From Streptomyces prunicolor NBRC 13075 (GTDB taxonomy: Bacteria; Actinomycetota; Actinomycetes; Streptomycetales; Streptomycetaceae): a stretch of DNA of 64,000 nt. The notes under the pieces were generated by a model. The model ran no database searches and had not been told where the DNA came from. It worked only from the letters and a program-made list of their open reading frames with translations. A program made the translations under genes and the position numbers. The stretch is from contig NZ_BARF01000002.1 of the NCBI RefSeq assembly GCF_000367365.1, positions 62,001 to 126,000 of the forward strand, in the 5' to 3' direction. Shown piece after piece: positions 1 to 7,518 of this stretch (positions are counted from its first letter, which is position 1; every line of letters begins with the position of its first letter).

Positions 1-165
1 ATGATGGGGTTGCCCCTCGGCCACATCACGGGTGTGCCGGGCCTGTCCCGCCCCGCCCAGCTCAAGGCGTTGGGCAACGGCGTCGTCCCGCAACAGGCCG
101 CGCACGCGCTGCACTTCCTGTTGCACCGCGCCGGGATCGCCGCACGGTTCGGACTGGCCGCATGA
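1..165 (+). CDS. C5 cytosine DNA methyltransferase, C-terminal fragment (prophage)
   Basis: Only the last 54 codons are in the window, reading in frame from base 1 to TGA at 163-165. The motif L-K-A-L-G-N-G-V-V-P-Q-Q is the conserved motif X region of Dcm-type cytosine-C5 methyltransferases, where the helix after 'GN(G/S)VV/VP' packs against the S-adenosylmethionine site. Phages use such enzymes to modify their DNA against host restriction. The stop overlaps the ATG of the next gene (ATGA at 162-165), so it is part of the early phage operon. Target specificity cannot be judged because the catalytic and recognition regions lie upstream of the window. Confidence 0.8.
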   Translation: MMGLPLGHITGVPGLSRPAQLKALGNGVVPQQAAHALHFLLHRAGIAARFGLAA

Positions 166-695
166 GCGCCGTCACGTCCGTACAGGGCGTTTCCGTCGAC
201 CTCGCCCTCGCGTTCCTCAAGCGCACCCGCGAGACCGAGGGCGGACACCGCGAGTGGACCGGCACCCCCGCCAAGGGCGGGGGCCGGTTCCAGCACAAGG
301 GCGCGTCGTTCACCGCGTTTCAGGCCGCGTTCATCCTGTGGCACGGGCGGGCCCCGGTCGGCAGCGTCTCGCCGTCGTGCGAGGTGGCGACGTGCTGCTC
401 GCCCGCTCATGTCGACGACCAGGAGACCCGCGAGCGCGAGCGTGCCGCCCTCGCCGGCGTGAAGGGCATGCGGCACCGGCCGCGCAAGTGCAAGCACGAC
501 CAGGCCGTACACGGCCGCCACCGCGACGACGGCCGGCAGTACTGCGCGGAGTGCAACCGGCTTTCCAGCAAGCCGAGTTGCGAGCACGGCAACCCGACGT
601 GCCACGACTCCGAGGTACGGCCCTACCCGTGCGGGCCACGGTGCGAGGAGCACCAGCCAGCCCGCACCCGCCCGTTCGTCACCGCCGCCGCATGA
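162..695 (+). CDS. HNH-like zinc-binding protein
   Basis: 177 aa. The N-terminal half follows the layout of phage HNH proteins (EWTG..., a phage-type A-F-Q-A-A-F helix, then a Cys pair with 'CCSPAHV' at about residues 77-85), resembling the 'C-x-N-P-x-H-L' end of an HNH/beta-beta-alpha-Me site, but the canonical catalytic H-N-H residues are not all obvious. The C-terminal half holds further Cys/His pairs (CAEC, SCEHG, CGPRCEEH), suggesting a second zinc site. Overlaps the methyltransferase stop by 4 bases. Likely a nuclease or structural zinc protein of early DNA metabolism; the exact role is unknown. Confidence 0.6.
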   Translation: MSAVTSVQGVSVDLALAFLKRTRETEGGHREWTGTPAKGGGRFQHKGASFTAFQAAFILWHGRAPVGSVSPSCEVATCCSPAHVDDQETRERERAALAGVKGMRHRPRKCKHDQAVHGRHRDDGRQYCAECNRLSSKPSCEHGNPTCHDSEVRPYPCGPRCEEHQPARTRPFVTAAA

Positions 696-764
696 CCGCC
701 CCGGGGCGAGGACTGGCCGCCGAGCCCCTCGCCCCGGGTGCCCCATCCGAGGAGCACAGCCCCC

Positions 765-1724
765 GTGACCTGGTTCAAAGTCGACGACACCTTTTACGGG
801 CACCCCAAGACGCTCAAGGCCGGTAACGCGGCCGTCGGTCTGTGGGCCAAGGCCGGTGCCTACGCCGCGCAGCACCTCACCGAGGGCGTGGTTCCGGGCG
901 TCGTCGCGCAGTTGTACGGCACCGCGCCGCAGGCCCGGAAGCTGGTCGCGGCCGGTCTGTGGCACGAGCACGGCCACACGTGCCCGCACCCGAGATGCAA
1001 GCAGCCGGCCCCCGGCGACTACTACATGCACGACTTCCTGATCTACAACCCGACCCGCGCCCGGGTCGAGGACGAGCGGGCGAGGTCTGCGGAGCGGCAG
1101 CAGCGGGCCCGCGAGCGTGCCGCCGGGCAGCGGACGCAGGAGCGTAATCCGCCCGATCCGTCGGCGAATGACGAGCGAATCGACGATGATCCGCCGCCCG
1201 GAAATCGTGAACCGCCCGCGAATCAGATCGAGTTCCCGGACGAAATAGCAGGTCAGGGGGATGCGTCACAGCGTGACGGTACGGACCCGTCACGGTCCCC
1301 CCGACCCGACCCGTCCCGTCCTGCTGTACCTCCTTCGGAGGTACAGCCAGCTAGCTACGGCCCGGCCCCCGCCGTGCCGGTGAACCTTCGGCCGTTGCGC
1401 GACGCGCTCACCGCCGCCGGCGTCGTTGTCGAGTGGTCGCTCGCCGAGGCCGAGTGGTTCCGGCTTGAGGCGATCGTGAAGCGCACCGCGCCCGCCGCCC
1501 TGGTCGACCACGCCCGCGAGCAGTGGCGCCGTGCCCGGAGCCGGCCGCGCTCGGTCCGGTACTTCCTGCCCGGCTGGAGTGCGCTTCCGCCCGTTCCCGC
1601 CGGCGCCCCGACCGCCCCCGGCGCCGACGTGATCCCCCTCGATGCCGCCCGTCCCGGCCGCGTACAGCGCGCCGCCGACCTGTTCGCCGCCGCCCTCAAC
1701 TCGCCCCAGGAGCACGCCAGATGA
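765..1724 (+). CDS. Replication-initiator-like phage protein
   Basis: GTG start chosen at 765 because GAGGAG lies at 749-754 and because the conserved domain begins at once (V-T-W-F-K-V-D-D). About 319 aa. The N-terminal ~110 residues (W-F-K-V-D-D-x-F-x-x-H-P-K, G-L-W-x-K-A-G, then a helix-turn-helix-like stretch ending 'FLIYNPTRARVEDERARS') match the winged-helix N-terminal region common in Streptomyces phage and plasmid replication proteins. A long polar linker rich in Pro/Asp/Arg follows, then a C-terminal helical segment (about 215-290) resembling a DnaD-like or helicase-loader tail. Probably recruits the host replisome to the phage origin. The last 4 bases overlap the next gene. Confidence 0.6.
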   Translation: MTWFKVDDTFYGHPKTLKAGNAAVGLWAKAGAYAAQHLTEGVVPGVVAQLYGTAPQARKLVAAGLWHEHGHTCPHPRCKQPAPGDYYMHDFLIYNPTRARVEDERARSAERQQRARERAAGQRTQERNPPDPSANDERIDDDPPPGNREPPANQIEFPDEIAGQGDASQRDGTDPSRSPRPDPSRPAVPPSEVQPASYGPAPAVPVNLRPLRDALTAAGVVVEWSLAEAEWFRLEAIVKRTAPAALVDHAREQWRRARSRPRSVRYFLPGWSALPPVPAGAPTAPGADVIPLDAARPGRVQRAADLFAAALNSPQEHAR

Positions 1725-2413
1725 CCCGCGAAGAGGTCGCCGCCCTGCTCGCCTACGCCGTGCGCCTCGACCCGCGCACCGCGCCCGACGACCAGGCCGC
1801 CGCCGCCGAAGTCCTCGACCAGTGGGCCGACCTGCTCGCCGACGTCGCCACGGCCGCCCCGCACCCCAACGGCCGCCACTGGGACGCCGCGCAGGTCGTA
1901 CGCCACCACATCGCGACCAGCCCGTACCCGATCAAACCGAGCGACGTCTCGCGCCCGTGGCACAGCTTCCGCCGCGATGTCGTCGACCGCCACCACGACC
2001 CCGTTCCCGCCGCCGACCCCGACAACCCCGAGGCGTACCGCGCGGAACTGCTCGGCACCCGGCACGCCGTCGCGACCGGCACCGTGACCGCTGCGACGTA
2101 CCGGGAACTGACCGGCGGCACCCGCGAGGAGCGCGAGGAGTTCGCCGCCGAACGCCTCGCCGCCCTCGGCGGCTACGTCCCGCGCAGCGTCGCCGACGCC
2201 CTCGCCCCGTACCGGCGCCGCCGCGCCGAGCGCGAACGCCGCGCCGTCGAGGGACTGCCCGACGCGCTCGACGTGGTGTGCCCCTACGAGCAGTGCCGCG
2301 CCCGCTCCGGTGATCCGTGCGTCAACTACCGCCGCCACCCGCGCAGTTCGGCGCACCCCTCGCGCCTCGACCTCGCCACCTCCCGCCACTACGCCCAGGA
2401 GCCGGCCGCATGA
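1721..2413 (+). CDS. Phage early protein with C-terminal zinc motif
   Basis: 230 aa, ATG overlapping the upstream stop (ATGA). The N-terminal two thirds are helical and match the small helicase-loader-like partner often found after initiator proteins in actinophages (a conserved 'HHIATSPYPIKPSDV' stretch). The C-terminal ~35 residues carry C-P-x3-C-x6-G-x-P-C followed by a His-rich tail (S-A-H-P-S-R), the short zinc-binding module common in actinobacteriophage proteins. Position directly after the initiator suggests a role in replication; this is an inference from context. Confidence 0.55.
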   Translation: MTREEVAALLAYAVRLDPRTAPDDQAAAAEVLDQWADLLADVATAAPHPNGRHWDAAQVVRHHIATSPYPIKPSDVSRPWHSFRRDVVDRHHDPVPAADPDNPEAYRAELLGTRHAVATGTVTAATYRELTGGTREEREEFAAERLAALGGYVPRSVADALAPYRRRRAERERRAVEGLPDALDVVCPYEQCRARSGDPCVNYRRHPRSSAHPSRLDLATSRHYAQEPAA

Positions 2414-2889
2414 ACCGCAACAGCAAGCACCCCGACCGCGCCCCGCACCGCCGCCGCGCGAGTGCCGGCGACCGCACGAAGAACAGCAAGTCGTTCCGGA
2501 TCACCGGGAGTTGGGACCGGCGCCCCGACCGGCCGTGGGTGAAGGCGACCCAGGACCGCAAGGCCGTGCGCCGCATCGCGCGCGGGATGGCCGAGCAGGG
2601 CGCGTACGTGATCGTCGAGCAGCACGCCGGACACGGCCAGTGGGCGACCTGGTTCGAGGTCGACGGGCCCGCCCTGCTCGCCGGGCGCCGCCGCGCCGCC
2701 GCAGAGGAGCGCCGCCGCATCGAGGAGCAACAGCGCGCCGCCGCCGAGACCGAGGCCGCCCGCCGGACCGCCGCCGAGCGGTCCGAGCGCGAGCGCGCCG
2801 GCCTCGCCCGCCTCATGACTCGCCCGCCGGTCGTCCGCGAGCAGTGCGGACGCCGCGAGGCACGACACGTCACCGGGGCACAGCGATGA
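2410..2889 (+). CDS. Hypothetical basic early protein
   Basis: 159 aa, ATG overlapping the previous stop. The N-terminus is very basic (RNSKHPDRAPHRRRAS) and the C-terminal half is a long Ala/Glu/Arg helix (about residues 90-135) with coiled-coil character. The central segment (VKATQDRKAVRRIARGMAEQ) is helical. No catalytic motif is visible. Tight packing in the early operon implies co-expression with the replication genes. Function unknown. Confidence 0.6.
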   Translation: MNRNSKHPDRAPHRRRASAGDRTKNSKSFRITGSWDRRPDRPWVKATQDRKAVRRIARGMAEQGAYVIVEQHAGHGQWATWFEVDGPALLAGRRRAAAEERRRIEEQQRAAAETEAARRTAAERSERERAGLARLMTRPPVVREQCGRREARHVTGAQR

Positions 2890-3053
2890 TCCCCGCCGCC
2901 GCCCTCGCCGTCGTGCGCGCGGGCGTCGAGAACGCCCGCGGGAACGGCCTCGACACCGCCGAGGACGTGGCCGAGCAGGTCGTCGAGGAACTGCTCGCCA
3001 TGGGGTGGACGATCGCCCTCGCCCCACCCGACGACGGCCGGCAAGCCGCATAA
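2886..3053 (+). CDS. Small hypothetical early protein
   Basis: 55 aa, ATG overlapping the stop of the preceding gene. Mostly one acidic amphipathic helix (AEDVAEQVVEELLAMGW). It is the last gene of the first early operon; the next 130 bases are non-coding and hold the palindromic site at 3106-3150. Function unknown. Confidence 0.55.
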   Translation: MIPAAALAVVRAGVENARGNGLDTAEDVAEQVVEELLAMGWTIALAPPDDGRQAA

Positions 3054-3105
3054 CTACCGCCCGGGGGGCGGGAATCGGAACGGCCGAGGCCGCCCCCCGT
3101 GCACT

Positions 3106-3150
3106 ATGTTCCTTCCATGGAAGGAACGTTTCCATCCATGGAAAGAACAT
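3106..3150. promoter_or_regulatory. Paired CCATGG-centred palindromes (putative operator)
   Basis: 3108-3127 is a perfect 20-bp palindrome, GTTCCTTCCATGGAAGGAAC. It is followed at once by a degenerate copy (3128-3148) also centred on CCATGG. The outer arms ATGTTCCTTCCATGG (3106-3120) and CCATGGAAAGAACAT (3136-3150) are also inverted repeats with one mismatch. The tract is much more AT-rich than its surroundings and sits between two transcription units, 36 bases before the HNH start. This is the layout of a dimer-of-dimers operator, possibly for the phage repressor. There is no T-run, so a terminator is unlikely. Confidence 0.6.
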
Positions 3151-3185
3151 CGGGAACGACTTGCATCCCGCGAGGAGGTACGTCC

Positions 3186-3701
3186 GTGGACCGGCCCACC
3201 CCGGCCGAGCGGTTCGCCGACAAGGTGAACGCCGCCGGCCCCTGGTCACTCCGCCGGCACTGCCCCGGCCCCTGCCGTCTGTGGGACGGGAGCACCAACG
3301 AGAAGGGCTACGGCACCTTTTGGGCCGACGGCCGCACGGTCAAGGCCCACCGCTACGCCTACGAGCAGGCCAACGGCCCGATACCCGCCGGTCTTGAGGT
3401 CGACCACCGGTGCCGCCGCCGCGCGTGCGTCGCCCCCGGCCACCTCGACGCCGTCACCCACCGCGTCAACATCCTGCGCTCGGCGAACCACGTCGCGATG
3501 CGCGCCGCCGTGACGCAGTGCCCCGCCGGACACCGCTACGACCAGGCGAACACGATCCGGGCGAGGAACGGCACACGCAAGTGCCGGGCGTGCAAGAACG
3601 CCCAGGCCCGCGCCGCCCGCGCCGCCAAGCGCGCGCCCCGCCTCGCCACGGTCCACCCCATCCGACCCCGCCCCGCCCGCGCCCTCGAACGGGCCGCGTG
3701 A
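3186..3701 (+). CDS. HNH endonuclease
   Basis: 171 aa from GTG at 3186, preceded by GAGGAGG at about 3171-3177. An upstream in-frame ATG would translate the palindromic operator and is rejected. Motifs are those of phage HNH nucleases: W-D-G, the strand K-A-H-R-Y-A-Y, then L-E-V-D-H-R-C-R-R-R-A-C-V-A-P-G-H-L-D-A-V with the catalytic DH and the zinc/His end (residues ~62-82). A C-terminal zinc finger (CPAGHRY ... CRACKN) and a basic tail follow. A free-standing HNH nuclease may nick DNA during replication, recombination or packaging, or act as a homing enzyme. Confidence 0.85.
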   Translation: MDRPTPAERFADKVNAAGPWSLRRHCPGPCRLWDGSTNEKGYGTFWADGRTVKAHRYAYEQANGPIPAGLEVDHRCRRRACVAPGHLDAVTHRVNILRSANHVAMRAAVTQCPAGHRYDQANTIRARNGTRKCRACKNAQARAARAAKRAPRLATVHPIRPRPARALERAA

Positions 3702-3749
3702 CCGGCCTCGCGTCCGGACGCGGAGCCGCCCGCGCGCGCGAACAACGCT

Positions 3750-3775
3750 GTATTCACCGTCAACACCGTGAATAC
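3750..3775. promoter_or_regulatory. Inverted repeat GTATTCAC-N10-GTGAATAC
   Basis: Perfect 8-base arms separated by 10 bases, located 39 bases upstream of the ATG at 3815 in a gene-free gap of about 110 bases. The AT-rich symmetric sequence in a GC-rich phage suggests a regulator binding site controlling the next early operon. The binding protein is unknown. Confidence 0.45.
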
Positions 3776-3814
3776 CGCGTCGTTCCCCTCCCCCCGAGAC
3801 AGGAGCAACGCACC

Positions 3815-4378
3815 ATGACCCGCATTCCCGACGCCGTCGCCGTCGCCTCCCTCGACACTCACCGCCTGATCGTCACCGTGCCGAACAGCGGACCGGCCGA
3901 CGTCGCGTGCAACCTCCCCCGGCCGGTGGCCGCCGACATCCTGCGCCAGCTCGCCGCGAGCCTCGACGACCCTGCCGGCCAGTGCGCGACCGCCCGCGCG
4001 ACCAGCCGGCCGTGCCCGCTGCACGACGCGCCCGCCTCGCCGCCCGAGGCGATGCCCGCACCCGGCGAGCGCGCCCTCGACGAGGTTCGGCAGTGCCTCG
4101 CGTTCAACACCGCGGAGCCGTCGCCGGTCCTCGCCTCGCTGCGCGATCTGCTGCTCGACACCGAGGAGCGCAGCCCGGCCGCCGCCCTCGCGACCGCGTA
4201 CGTCCTGCTCGCCGTCCACACCCGCGAACTCTCCGCCCTCGCCCGGCAGCACTCCACCGAAGCCCGCGAGCGGTTCGGCGTGAACCACAGCTCGCGCGGC
4301 CTGCTCACCGGCATGGACAGCGTCCGGAAACGGCTCGACCACCACGCCGACAGCCTCGACGAGCAGGCGCAGCGGTGA
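3815..4378 (+). CDS. Hypothetical early protein
   Basis: 187 aa; ATG at 3815 with AGGAG at about 3801-3805. The N-terminal ~55 residues look like a small beta domain (HRLIVTVPNS, C-N-L-P-R-P-V-A-A-D-I-L-R-Q-L-A); the rest is helical (SLRDLLLDTEERSPAAALA). No known catalytic motif seen. First gene of an operon running through 5114 with start-stop overlaps. Function unknown. Confidence 0.6.
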   Translation: MTRIPDAVAVASLDTHRLIVTVPNSGPADVACNLPRPVAADILRQLAASLDDPAGQCATARATSRPCPLHDAPASPPEAMPAPGERALDEVRQCLAFNTAEPSPVLASLRDLLLDTEERSPAAALATAYVLLAVHTRELSALARQHSTEARERFGVNHSSRGLLTGMDSVRKRLDHHADSLDEQAQR

Positions 4379-4599
4379 GCACCACCGCCGCCGCCCTCAC
4401 CACCGTGGCGATCGTCCTCACGGCCGGCGTGCCCCTCGGCCGGTGGGCATGCCGGCGCCACCCTGGCCCCCTCGCCGGCCGCCGAGCCCGCGGCGCCGAC
4501 CGTGCCCTGTTGCGCCTCGCCAAGGGCGAGGACCGGTGTCCCCGCAGGTGCCTCACCTGCCGAGTACTCACCGAACGAACCCAGGAGAACGACAGATGA
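4375..4599 (+). CDS. Small membrane-anchored Cys protein
   Basis: 74 aa from GTG at 4375, overlapping the previous stop (GTGA). An N-terminal hydrophobic segment (TVAIVLTAGVPLG) is followed by a basic stretch and a C-terminal CPRRCLTC motif that could bind a metal. The stop overlaps the next ATG. Function unknown. Confidence 0.5.
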   Translation: MSTTAAALTTVAIVLTAGVPLGRWACRRHPGPLAGRRARGADRALLRLAKGEDRCPRRCLTCRVLTERTQENDR

Positions 4600-5114
4600 G
4601 CCGCCGAATCCGAACGCGCCGAGACCGGCGCGACGCCGAGCGCGACGCCCGGCGCGAGTCCCTGTTCATCCTGCTCGCCCGCGCCCAGCGAGGCGCCCTC
4701 ACCGGCGCCGAGGCCAGCCTGTTGCGCGCGCACGTCGAGGCCGAGGTCGACGCGTCCGACCGCTTCCGCGCCGAGGCCGGCGGACAGCAGGCCGCCGTAC
4801 GGCGCGAGCAGCGCCGCACCCTCGCCGCCGAGGACGCGATACGCGAGACCGAGCAGCGCGCCGCCGACGCCGAGGAACAGCTCGCCGAGCAGGACCAGGC
4901 GCACCGCGCCAACCTCGCCCGCCGCTCGCGCACGGTCACCCTCTGGCAGGGGGACGCCCGTGCCGACGGCCGCGCCGGTCAGCAGGTCGCCGCCGTACGG
5001 GCCCTGCTGCCCGCCCGGCCACGCCCGCACCTCGGACTGCCCAACGACCTCGCGTACACGAACGGCCAGTACGACGTGTACGACGCCGTCCGTGACGCCC
5101 TCGACCAGCAGTGA
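4596..5114 (+). CDS. Coiled-coil hypothetical protein
   Basis: 172 aa. Highly charged N-terminus (RRIRTRRDRRDAERDARR) followed by a long heptad-like Ala/Glu/Arg helix to about residue 110 and a short globular C-terminus (LAYTNGQYDVYDAVRDALDQ). Preceded by CCAGGAGAAC; overlaps both neighbours' coding ends. Typical of unassigned actinophage early proteins. Confidence 0.6.
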   Translation: MSRRIRTRRDRRDAERDARRESLFILLARAQRGALTGAEASLLRAHVEAEVDASDRFRAEAGGQQAAVRREQRRTLAAEDAIRETEQRAADAEEQLAEQDQAHRANLARRSRTVTLWQGDARADGRAGQQVAAVRALLPARPRPHLGLPNDLAYTNGQYDVYDAVRDALDQQ

Positions 5115-5131
5115 GCCCAGGAGCAGCCACC

Positions 5132-5956
5132 ATGACACCCCCTCTCGACCATGCCGCGCCGCCGGTCGCCCGCCGCGCCGCCGTCGACCTTGCCGCCGTA
5201 CGCGAGCAGTGGGGCGACCTGCTCGCAGCCGTCGGACGCCGACCGGCCGCAGAGTGGCCGCCGCGCGAGACCCGCGGCGGGTTCCTCGACCAGCTCGCCG
5301 CCGCCGACCGCACCGAGGACGGCGAGCAGCCGGCCGAGCCGGTCGTCGGCCGGCTCCCCCTGCTGCTGCGCGAGCACCCGGCCCCGCTCAACCTCGACGC
5401 CCTCGACGCCGCGACCGAGGTCGAGCGCGAGCTGTTCGACCTCGCCGACGCCGTCGCCGAGCAGGTACAGCGCCCCATACGACCCGCGCGCGACGCGAGC
5501 GGCCGGTTCCTCACCGACCAGGCCGACGCCGCCGACCCCTCACGATGGCACTACCAGACGCCCGACTCGGCCGGTTCGCGGGCGTACGGGCTGCACTGGG
5601 CCGCCGTGTGGCTGGAAGGACGGGCCCTCGGCGAGGAGTACGGCGACCTGTTCGCGCCGGTCCCCGCCCTGCTGCTCGACCACCTCACCGCGACGGCCGC
5701 CGGCGCTCGCCGCGCCGTCGAACGCGCCCTCGGCCGCGACGGCCGGTCGACCGCCCTCGGCGAGCCGTGCCCATGCTGCGGCGGGCGCCTCACCGGCCGC
5801 ACCCGTGCGGGCGGCGAGCCGGTCGTCACCTGTTCGACCGGCGCAGCGTGCACCGCGCCCGTCGAGGACGGCCGCCGCCGGGGCGAATGGCGGGGGGCCG
5901 ACCTGGTCGCCCTGTGGGCCGCCCTCACCGCCGACCGGCAGCGACCGGCCGCGTAG
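5132..5956 (+). CDS. Hypothetical protein with zinc-ribbon-like Cys cluster
   Basis: 274 aa; ATG at 5132 chosen because AGGAG lies at 5119-5123. The first ~130 residues are helical and Asp/Glu-rich; the C-terminal region contains C-P-C-C-G-G and a second Cys pair (TCSTGAAC) at about 210-235, the spacing of a zinc ribbon. The last helix (ADLVALWAALTADR) is hydrophobic/amphipathic. Last gene of its operon. Function unknown. Confidence 0.6.
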   Translation: MTPPLDHAAPPVARRAAVDLAAVREQWGDLLAAVGRRPAAEWPPRETRGGFLDQLAAADRTEDGEQPAEPVVGRLPLLLREHPAPLNLDALDAATEVERELFDLADAVAEQVQRPIRPARDASGRFLTDQADAADPSRWHYQTPDSAGSRAYGLHWAAVWLEGRALGEEYGDLFAPVPALLLDHLTATAAGARRAVERALGRDGRSTALGEPCPCCGGRLTGRTRAGGEPVVTCSTGAACTAPVEDGRRRGEWRGADLVALWAALTADRQRPAA

Positions 5957-6026
5957 CCGGGGACGAGGGACCGGCCAACTCCCCAGGTAAGCCCGGAAGT
6001 TGGCCGCCCACCAACTTTCTGAACTG

Positions 6027-6070
6027 ACTTCTGAAGTGACTTGTGTAGCGACTTCAGAAGTGCCTACAGT
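6027..6070 (+). promoter_or_regulatory. Promoter flanked by twin ACTTCNGAAGT palindromes
   Basis: Two 11-base palindromes, ACTTCTGAAGT (6027-6037) and ACTTCAGAAGT (6051-6061), have centres 24 bases apart. Between and after them lie TTGTGT (6041-6046) and TACAGT (6065-6070) with an 18-base spacer, a plausible vegetative promoter. Bound protein would cover the -35/-10 region, so this looks like a repressible early promoter for the gene at 6131. An additional inverted repeat GAAGTTGG/CCAACTT lies just upstream (about 5996-6018). Confidence 0.55.
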
Positions 6071-6130
6071 GGTCACGCCAACGGCGGTCCTCACCCGCCA
6101 CCACCACCGACCAGAGGGAGCGACCCCCTG

Positions 6131-6898
6131 ATGAACACCAACCGGACGCGCTACCACGTGGGCTTTCACGAGATCGGCCTCGACTCCGAGTACCGGGTCG
6201 AGTGCATCGGCGAGGACGTCGCCGAGATCTTCGCTTGGCTCGAAGGGGACATCTCTGGTGTTGCCGAGGACGTCGAGGACGACACCCCGTTCGACGAGCT
6301 GTACGCCCGCCTCGCCAAGTGCGAGACCGTCGCCGAGCTGGTCGGCGAGCACGTCGTCGATGCGTTCGTGTTCTTCATGCGCCCCGTGACCGACTGCGGG
6401 TGCCCGTGCGACTGCGACGAGCGCGGCGAGGAGTGCGACGGTACCCACCACCGCGAGGCCACCGAGCCGAAGCTCACCGAGGCCGACGAGCAGGGCCGTT
6501 CCACGTGCCTTGAGTTCTTCCCTGTGGTCGTGACGGACATCCCCGCCGACGAGGACCACGCCCCGCTACTGCTCGACCCCGCTGCCGCCCGCATCGTGCG
6601 CGCCGCCGAGGTCGCCGAGGGAGACACGATCCTCGCGTCGTTCCCCGACCACCACCACGGCGACGCCCTTCGGGAGCAGCTCACCGCCTACGGGAACCTC
6701 GGCCGCCTGCCCCGCTCGGACTACATGAACGACCAGTACCAGGCGCACCCGATGCCCTACGACCGCACGTGCGGGTGTGGGTCGTGCGCCAACCTCGCGG
6801 ACTGCACGGAAGCCGTCGTGAACCTCGGCGACGACAACCCGTGGGACGTCTGCGACCCGTGGCCCGCGACTGACCTTGTCCTGATCGTTCCCGCCTGA
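6131..6898 (+). CDS. Acidic Cys-rich hypothetical protein
   Basis: 255 aa; ATG at 6131 after GAGGGAG at 6114-6120. Strongly acidic (stretches such as GEDVAEIFAWLEGD) with two Cys clusters, CGCPCDCDERGEEC (~97-110) and TCGCGSCANLADC (~213-225), suggesting bound metal. The acidity resembles DNA-mimic or anti-host early proteins, but no homology is recognised. First gene after the twin-palindrome promoter, followed by a strong hairpin, so it may be regulated separately. Confidence 0.6.
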   Translation: MNTNRTRYHVGFHEIGLDSEYRVECIGEDVAEIFAWLEGDISGVAEDVEDDTPFDELYARLAKCETVAELVGEHVVDAFVFFMRPVTDCGCPCDCDERGEECDGTHHREATEPKLTEADEQGRSTCLEFFPVVVTDIPADEDHAPLLLDPAAARIVRAAEVAEGDTILASFPDHHHGDALREQLTAYGNLGRLPRSDYMNDQYQAHPMPYDRTCGCGSCANLADCTEAVVNLGDDNPWDVCDPWPATDLVLIVPA

Positions 6899-6906
6899 GC
6901 GCCCCA

Positions 6907-6932
6907 GGGCCCGCCCCTCCGAGGGCGGGCCC
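6907..6932 (+). terminator. GC hairpin GGGCCCGCCC/GGGCGGGCCC
   Basis: Perfect 10-base arms with a 6-base loop just after the stop at 6898. No T-run follows, so it is either a weak Streptomyces-type terminator or an mRNA-stabilising hairpin. The same arm sequences recur at 8452-8490. Confidence 0.5.
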
Positions 6933-6956
6933 GCCCCGACGCGAGGAGTACCAGCC

Positions 6957-7118
6957 ATGCCGAAGCCCCAGCAGACCCGCCGCGCCGTACTCAAGGTCGA
7001 CCACCCTGAGAACAGCGAGGAGCGGTGCGAGAACTGCGGCTGTTCCGAGAACGAGTTCGCCCCCTCCTGCAACTGCCCGAACCTGGTGACCTGCCCCGCA
7101 GGTTGCGGACACCCGTAG
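6957..7118 (+). CDS. Cys-rich mini-protein
   Basis: 53 aa, ATG at 6957 with GAGGAG at about 6943-6948. Contains eight Cys (C-E-N-C-G-C, C-N-C, C-P-A-G-C-G), suggesting zinc or iron-sulfur binding. It lies between two small phage genes in the same direction. Unrecognised. Confidence 0.55.
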   Translation: MPKPQQTRRAVLKVDHPENSEERCENCGCSENEFAPSCNCPNLVTCPAGCGHP

Positions 7119-7133
7119 CCGAGGAACTCGCCG

Positions 7134-7460
7134 ATGCATCCCGAGACCCACGCCGTGCGCGGCGCCGCCCTGAAGATCACCGGGCACTACCGCCGCCCCG
7201 GAACGCGAGACCTGTACTGCGGACGCCCCGCGGGCGGACGCAACGGCGTCTTCGCCGCCGTGCGCGGGTGGCGCCTGTGCAAGCGGTGCGTACGCGCCGA
7301 GGCCGAGGCCGTCGCCGTCCAAGGGCGGAGCGAGGTCGAGGTCGCCGCACCCTCGGGCATGCTCGTGATCCCCTCGCCGTGGCGACCGCGCCGCCCCCAA
7401 CAGCTTGCCCTCGACGGCGTACCGCACGCGCCCGAACAGGTCGCGCTGTTCGCCGCCTGA
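7134..7460 (+). CDS. Small zinc-binding-like hypothetical protein
   Basis: 108 aa from ATG 7134. Contains Y-C-G ... L-C-K-R-C, a possible two-Cys-pair zinc site at about residues 29-52, followed by a Val/Glu-rich strand and an R-P-R-R-P-Q-Q-L tail. No known function; co-directional with the neighbouring early genes and followed by a GC hairpin. Confidence 0.5.
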   Translation: MHPETHAVRGAALKITGHYRRPGTRDLYCGRPAGGRNGVFAAVRGWRLCKRCVRAEAEAVAVQGRSEVEVAAPSGMLVIPSPWRPRRPQQLALDGVPHAPEQVALFAA

Positions 7461-7468
7461 CCGCCCCA

Positions 7469-7490
7469 CCCGCCCTCGCCCGAGGGCGGG
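7469..7490 (+). terminator. GC hairpin CCCGCCCTCG/CGAGGGCGGG
   Basis: Perfect 10-base stem with a 2-base gap, directly after the stop at 7460 and before the ribosome site of the gene at 7519. A factor-independent terminator or RNA-stability hairpin without a T-run. Confidence 0.45.
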
Positions 7491-7518
7491 CTCGACCACG
7501 CCGACAGGAGCACCCGGT

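Noticed and set aside
3099..3185. ATG at 3099 as start of the HNH gene
   Set aside because: It would translate the palindromic operator; GTG 3186 has the GAGGAGG ribosome site and begins the conserved domain.
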